NCBI RefSeq assembly: GCF_010730355.1
Contig: NZ_AP022576.1
Span: 4,278,001-4,342,000 of the forward strand
Length of the DNA: 64,000 nt
Direction: 5' to 3'
From: Mycobacterium florentinum
GTDB lineage: Bacteria > Actinomycetota > Actinomycetes > Mycobacteriales > Mycobacteriaceae
Shown here: positions 61,734 through 64,000 of the stretch, one piece after another
How the letters are laid out: every line of letters begins with the position of its first letter
Position numbering within the stretch: position 1 is the stretch's first letter
The notes under the pieces: model-generated
Database searches by the model: none
What the model saw: the letters and a program-made list of their open reading frames with translations, nothing else
Told to the model about the DNA's origin: nothing
Position numbers and translations under genes: made by a program

Positions 61734-62543
61734 TCAGACCTCCTCGAGTTCGATGTCGAAGGCCGACAAGTAGTCGGCGAAGACTGCTTCCAGGTCGGAG
61801 CGGGTCACGCCGGTTCCGTCCAGCGAGTATGGCGCAACCCCGAAGCGGTCTGCGGGTTTCGTTCCAGCCAGTCGAGCATCCGCCGTTCCGTCGGGGCCGT
61901 CAGGGCATCGCCGGCCCACTCGTACAGGGAGCGCATCACGCCGATCGGGTCACGCATCAGGGCGGCATAGTGTAGGTCGAAGAACCGGTCCTCGCCGAGG
62001 CGCTCGCGGGCCTGCAGTGGCCGCGCGATGTGTGCATCTAACTGGCGCAACACATTTGACACAACGTCCGACGTATCGACGGGACACCCGAGCACCGCGC
62101 GAGACAGGTAATTCAGGCGCAGGAATGAGGCGGTGGTGCAAGGTGCCGGGGGTCGACGGGGGCACCGAGTCCTCGGCCTCCCAGGTCAGCAGCGACCGGC
62201 GTTGTGGATCTTGGTCGAGCAGGTAACTCGCCAATGAGGTGCCGGTGCGGGGCAATCCCGGCACGACCAGCGGCCGCTCCACGCGCTCCTCGCTCACCTC
62301 GGGGTGTTGCCGCAGGTAATCGACGATGCGCAGGCGGTTCCACAGCGCGGCGACGAACTGGCCGTAGACGAAGTCGCGCCCACCCGCATTGACCCCGGGA
62401 GTGGACTCGACCCTGTCGACGAGCAGGCGCAACCCTTCACGCCAGGAGTCGTCGCCGAAGTCGTCGAGCCCGGCGCGTTCGCAGGCGCGGGTGACGAGTT
62501 GGTAGGCCGCCGCGGCCGAGTTGACGGGGAGCGTCGTCGCCAT
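61734..62543 (-). pseudogene. Sulfotransferase-family pseudogene (internal deletion and frameshift)
   Basis: The start MATTLPVNSAAAAYQLVTRA and the phosphosulfate-binding loop RPLVVPGLPRTGTSLASYLL are intact in one frame. Near 62110-62150 the meaning jumps to another frame (LRLNYLSRAVLGCPVDTSDV, then DRFFDLHYAALMRDPIGVM), and the central third of a normal ~380-aa sulfotransferase is missing. Near 61850 one base seems lost: LERNPQ continues as DRFGVAPYSLDGTG in the first frame, which runs to the stop at 61734. A functional product is very unlikely. Confidence 0.8.
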
Positions 62544-62616
62544 AGCGGGTAAGGCTATACGGCCGTAGAGAACAAATGTTAGGTTATCGCCGGAACGATT
62601 CCACAGGAGGTCCACG

Positions 62617-63849
62617 ATGGCGCAATCGCTGGATGCGCTCGTCAAGCAGGGCGACGCCGAACAGGATGCGGTGGACCTCGGTGACGGGATCTTCATGTCC
62701 CGCAACATCGCCAACAGCTATCTGGTGACGACGGCCGACGGGGACGTGCTGATCAACACCGGCACCGATTTCGAGGCGAACACGATCAAGGCGCGGTTCG
62801 CCAGGGTCAGCGCTACCCCGCTGCGCGCCATCACCTTCACCCAGGGTCATCCCGACCACGTCGGCGGCTGGGACCTGTTCAACACGGCCGGGGTGGAGAC
62901 GATCGCGCAGGCCAATCACCCGGACGTGCGCGAGTACTGGCGAGGTCTGCATCCGTTCTATGCGCGGCGCATCATGGCGCTCTGGGGCGCGTTCATGGAT
63001 GTCGACGCGCTCGCGATGCAGCTTCCCCCGGACCCCGTCCTCACCACCTCCTTCATCGACAGCCACGCGTTCGAGCTCGGCGGACGGAAATTCGAGCTGT
63101 ACTCGACCCCGGGCGGCGAGACCACCGACGCCCTCGTGGTGTGGATGCCCGAGCATCGCACCGTATTCATCGGCAACCTGATGGGACCGTTCTTCGGTCA
63201 CGTCCCGAATCTGTACACCCTGCGGGGCGACAAGATTCGTAGCGCGATGAGCTTCCTCCACTCGCTGGACCGGGTCCTCGCGCTGGCCCCCGAGACTCTG
63301 ATCAACGGACACGACGTCGTCCGTGGGGCCGACGAGATACGGCAGACCATGACCAGGGTGCGTGACGCCACGGCGTACCTGCGCGACGCGACGATCGACG
63401 GAATGAACGCGGGCCGCGACCTGTGGACGCTGATGCGCGAAATCACGCTTCCGCCCGAGCTGGCGCTGCCCCAGGTACACGGGAAGGTCCCCTGGATCGT
63501 GCGCGCGATCTGGGAGGAGCACGTCGGGTGGTTCCGCTACGAGTCCACCACCGAGCTCTACGCCACCCCACCGTCGGCGGTGTGGCAAGACATCGTCGAA
63601 TTGGCCGGTGGCACCGGCCCACTCATTGACCGCGCGCACGGCCATCTCGAGCAGGGGCGGGCGCTGGAGGCGCTGCATCTCACCGATATCGTGCTGGCTC
63701 ATTCACCCGAAGAGCCCGCGGCATTGCGGGTGAGACAGCGGGCGCTCGGGCGGGTGTTGGAGGACAGCGGCCGCGAGAACTTCAGCGAGGTGCAGTGGCT
63801 CGAACAAGCGATCAAGGCTGCCGCGACGGAGGATTCGAATGAAGCCTGA
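62617..63849 (+). CDS. Metallo-beta-lactamase-fold hydrolase (alkyl-sulfatase-like)
   Basis: A 410-aa protein. The N-terminal MBL domain has YLVTTADGDVLINTGTDFE and TFTQGHPDHVGGW, where the HxHxDH zinc motif reads Q-G-H-P-D-H (first His changed to Gln). NGHDVV and a C-terminal all-helical part ending in a tetratricopeptide-like ALEALHLTDIVLAH segment follow. The two-part plan resembles SdsA1-type alkyl sulfatases without the final SCP2-like domain. The ribosome-binding site is CAGGAGG. It overlaps the VOC gene by 11 nt. Confidence 0.82.
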   Translation: MAQSLDALVKQGDAEQDAVDLGDGIFMSRNIANSYLVTTADGDVLINTGTDFEANTIKARFARVSATPLRAITFTQGHPDHVGGWDLFNTAGVETIAQANHPDVREYWRGLHPFYARRIMALWGAFMDVDALAMQLPPDPVLTTSFIDSHAFELGGRKFELYSTPGGETTDALVVWMPEHRTVFIGNLMGPFFGHVPNLYTLRGDKIRSAMSFLHSLDRVLALAPETLINGHDVVRGADEIRQTMTRVRDATAYLRDATIDGMNAGRDLWTLMREITLPPELALPQVHGKVPWIVRAIWEEHVGWFRYESTTELYATPPSAVWQDIVELAGGTGPLIDRAHGHLEQGRALEALHLTDIVLAHSPEEPAALRVRQRALGRVLEDSGRENFSEVQWLEQAIKAAATEDSNEA

Positions 63850-64000
63850 AAACCTCTACCACACCGGCATTGTCGTCGACGACCTCGACGCAACCCTGGA
63901 CTGGCTCACCAAGATCGCAGGCTACCGGTGGACGGATGTCGTCGAGGTGGACCAGGTGGCCCAGACGCCCGACGGCGAGATCACCATTGCGATGCGGATG
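63839..64000 (+). CDS. VOC-family protein, N-terminal part (truncated by window edge)
   Basis: The first 54 codons, starting MKPENLYHTGIVVDDLDATL, show the beta-alpha-beta start of a glyoxalase/dioxygenase (VOC) module, with His8 as the likely first metal ligand. The ATG overlaps the 3' end of the MBL gene, so the two are probably co-translated. Confidence 0.75.
   Translation, partial: MKPENLYHTGIVVDDLDATLDWLTKIAGYRWTDVVEVDQVAQTPDGEITIAMRM

Noticed and set aside
1..64000. Search for tRNA, rRNA, insertion-sequence transposases, phage genes and PE/PPE genes
   Set aside because: Nothing recognised: no transposase with DDE motifs, no tRNA-like fold noticed, and no PE/PPE N-terminal signatures in any translated frame.

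Overview
The window is high-GC actinobacterial DNA and is clearly mycobacterial. Gene content and order follow the cholesterol-catabolism locus of Mycobacterium tuberculosis (roughly Rv3545c back to Rv3483c), read in the opposite orientation. No PE, PPE or PE_PGRS genes occur where M. tuberculosis has them (PPE61-63 and the PE_PGRS block), so a non-tuberculous mycobacterium is likely. The species cannot be fixed from the sequence alone. Rv numbers are assigned from memory of family, length and synteny, not from a search.

Layout. (a) 1-5024: the igr operon, with the cyp125 3' end, fadE28-fadE29 (ChsE1-ChsE2), chsH2-chsH1 and ltp2, which removes the last three side-chain carbons. (b) 5045-6042: a DUF559/AbiEi-like gene between two 67-bp direct repeats. 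(c) 6053-11470: hsd4B (chsH3) and kstD on the minus strand, divergent from hsaE-hsaG-hsaF. (d) 11548-17261: a small haemophore-like protein, the Rv3531c-Rv3530c-Rv3529c operon, kshA with an Rv3527-like gene, and a gamma-carbonic-anhydrase-like gene. (e) 17272-23068: a minus-strand run of an OB-fold/DUF35 protein, two thiolase-like proteins (ltp4, ltp3), an NTF2-like protein and two tandem NHL-propeller membrane proteins. (f) 23140-26122: an F420-type oxidoreductase, an acetoacetate-decarboxylase-like protein and cyp142. (g) 26131-27213: a second DUF559/AbiEi-like gene between inverted repeats. (h) 27215-38825: echA19/fadD19, a fructosamine-kinase-like gene, an amidohydrolase and ilvX; then a beta-lactamase-like gene, fadD17, fadE27 and fadE26 on the minus strand; then fdxD and hsd4A. 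(i) 39061-49456: the complete mce4 steroid importer, yrbE4A-B, mce4A-F and two Mce-associated proteins. (j) 49460-64000: an Rv3491-like gene, otsA and a 54-aa ORF; a DivIVA-like coiled-coil protein; a crotonase; two SDRs; cpsA; a TDT/SLAC1 channel with a TetR regulator; an alcohol dehydrogenase; a broken sulfotransferase; a metallo-beta-lactamase-fold protein; and a truncated VOC protein.

The parts work together as follows. Mce4 imports sterol. CYP125/CYP142, FadD19, EchA19/Hsd4B/Hsd4A, FadE26-FadE27 and FadD17 start and run side-chain beta-oxidation, and the igr operon finishes it. KstD and KshA open ring B. HsaE-G turn the ring-A/B fragment into pyruvate and propionyl-CoA. Eight 14-bp sites matching the KstR consensus TnnAACnnGTTnnA lie in promoter regions, seven in the sterol block and one upstream of an SDR pair at 54449.

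The most unusual signal is the pair of DUF559/AbiEi-like genes. Each is flanked by its own ~65-bp imperfect repeat pair, and each has its stop codon inside the downstream repeat copy. This looks like a small mobile or repeat-associated cassette.
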